Origin: CALCKW01 sp033852095
GTDB lineage: Bacteria > Pseudomonadota > Gammaproteobacteria > CALCKW01
Direction: 5' to 3'
Length of the DNA: 5,991 nt
Assembly (NCBI GenBank): GCA_033852095.1
Contig: JAWSVD010000415.1
Location: 1-5,991 of the forward strand
Below the pieces are notes generated by a model that was not told the DNA's origin, searched no databases, and saw only the letters and a list, made by a program, of their open reading frames with translations. Both the position numbers and the translations under genes were made by a program. Positions 5,926-5,991 of the stretch are shown piece after piece. Each line of letters opens with the position of its first letter. Position 1 is the first letter of the stretch.

Positions 5926-5968
5926 TGGTAGCCGCAGGCGCCTGGAGGATTGCAGCTGTTTGCGGGTG

Positions 5969-5991
5969 TTTGTTGGGGCTGGTGGAGCCGT
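5969..5991 (+). repeat. Possible further GTGG/GTTG-type module, cut by the window edge
   Basis: TTGGGGCTGGTGGAGCCG resembles TGTGGGGCTGGTAGCCG at 5918-5934, about 52 bp to the left. The window ends before the rest can be read, so this is tentative. Confidence 0.3.

Overview
This window appears to come from a gammaproteobacterial chromosome. The grounds are a proteobacterial-type ferrochelatase, a near-perfect CRP/Vfr-type operator, a Wzz/GumC-like plus O-antigen-ligase-like gene pair, and many GTAG-headed REP-type palindromes. G+C looks moderately high by eye and was not computed. No genus can be named from the sequence. All four protein genes lie on the minus strand, so the window reads right to left.

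Right to left, the layout is as follows. The right edge (5721-5991) is a gene-free stretch with a REP-like inverted pair. Next is ferrochelatase hemH (4662-5720), the last step of heme synthesis. Then comes a gene-free block of about 1 kb (3664-4661) built mostly of repeats: seven GTAG-type REP palindromes, three further GTAG/GTGG-headed modules, and a 311-bp unit present twice in tandem plus an 87-bp third start. After it is a ten-helix EamA/DMT-type permease (2770-3663) of unknown substrate. A 386-bp intergenic region follows (2384-2769) with a possible terminator, a 14-bp palindrome, a CRP-like site and a -10-like box. Last is a polysaccharide gene pair: a GTG-started membrane protein of the O-antigen ligase/polymerase family (1001-2383), then 66 bp later a Wzz/GumC/Wzc-type polysaccharide co-polymerase (1-934) that runs off the left edge.

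The two left genes would act together at the inner membrane in assembling and sizing a surface or secreted polysaccharide, probably from one transcript that starts near the CRP-like site. hemH and the permease show no functional link to them.

The most unusual part is the REP array. Its modules are arranged as inverted pairs with GTAG at both outer ends, two of them enclosing a 184-bp core. This resembles a non-autonomous mobile element (BIME- or MITE-like) that has been tandemly duplicated. No transposase or RAYT gene is visible here. I found no convincing new protein system.
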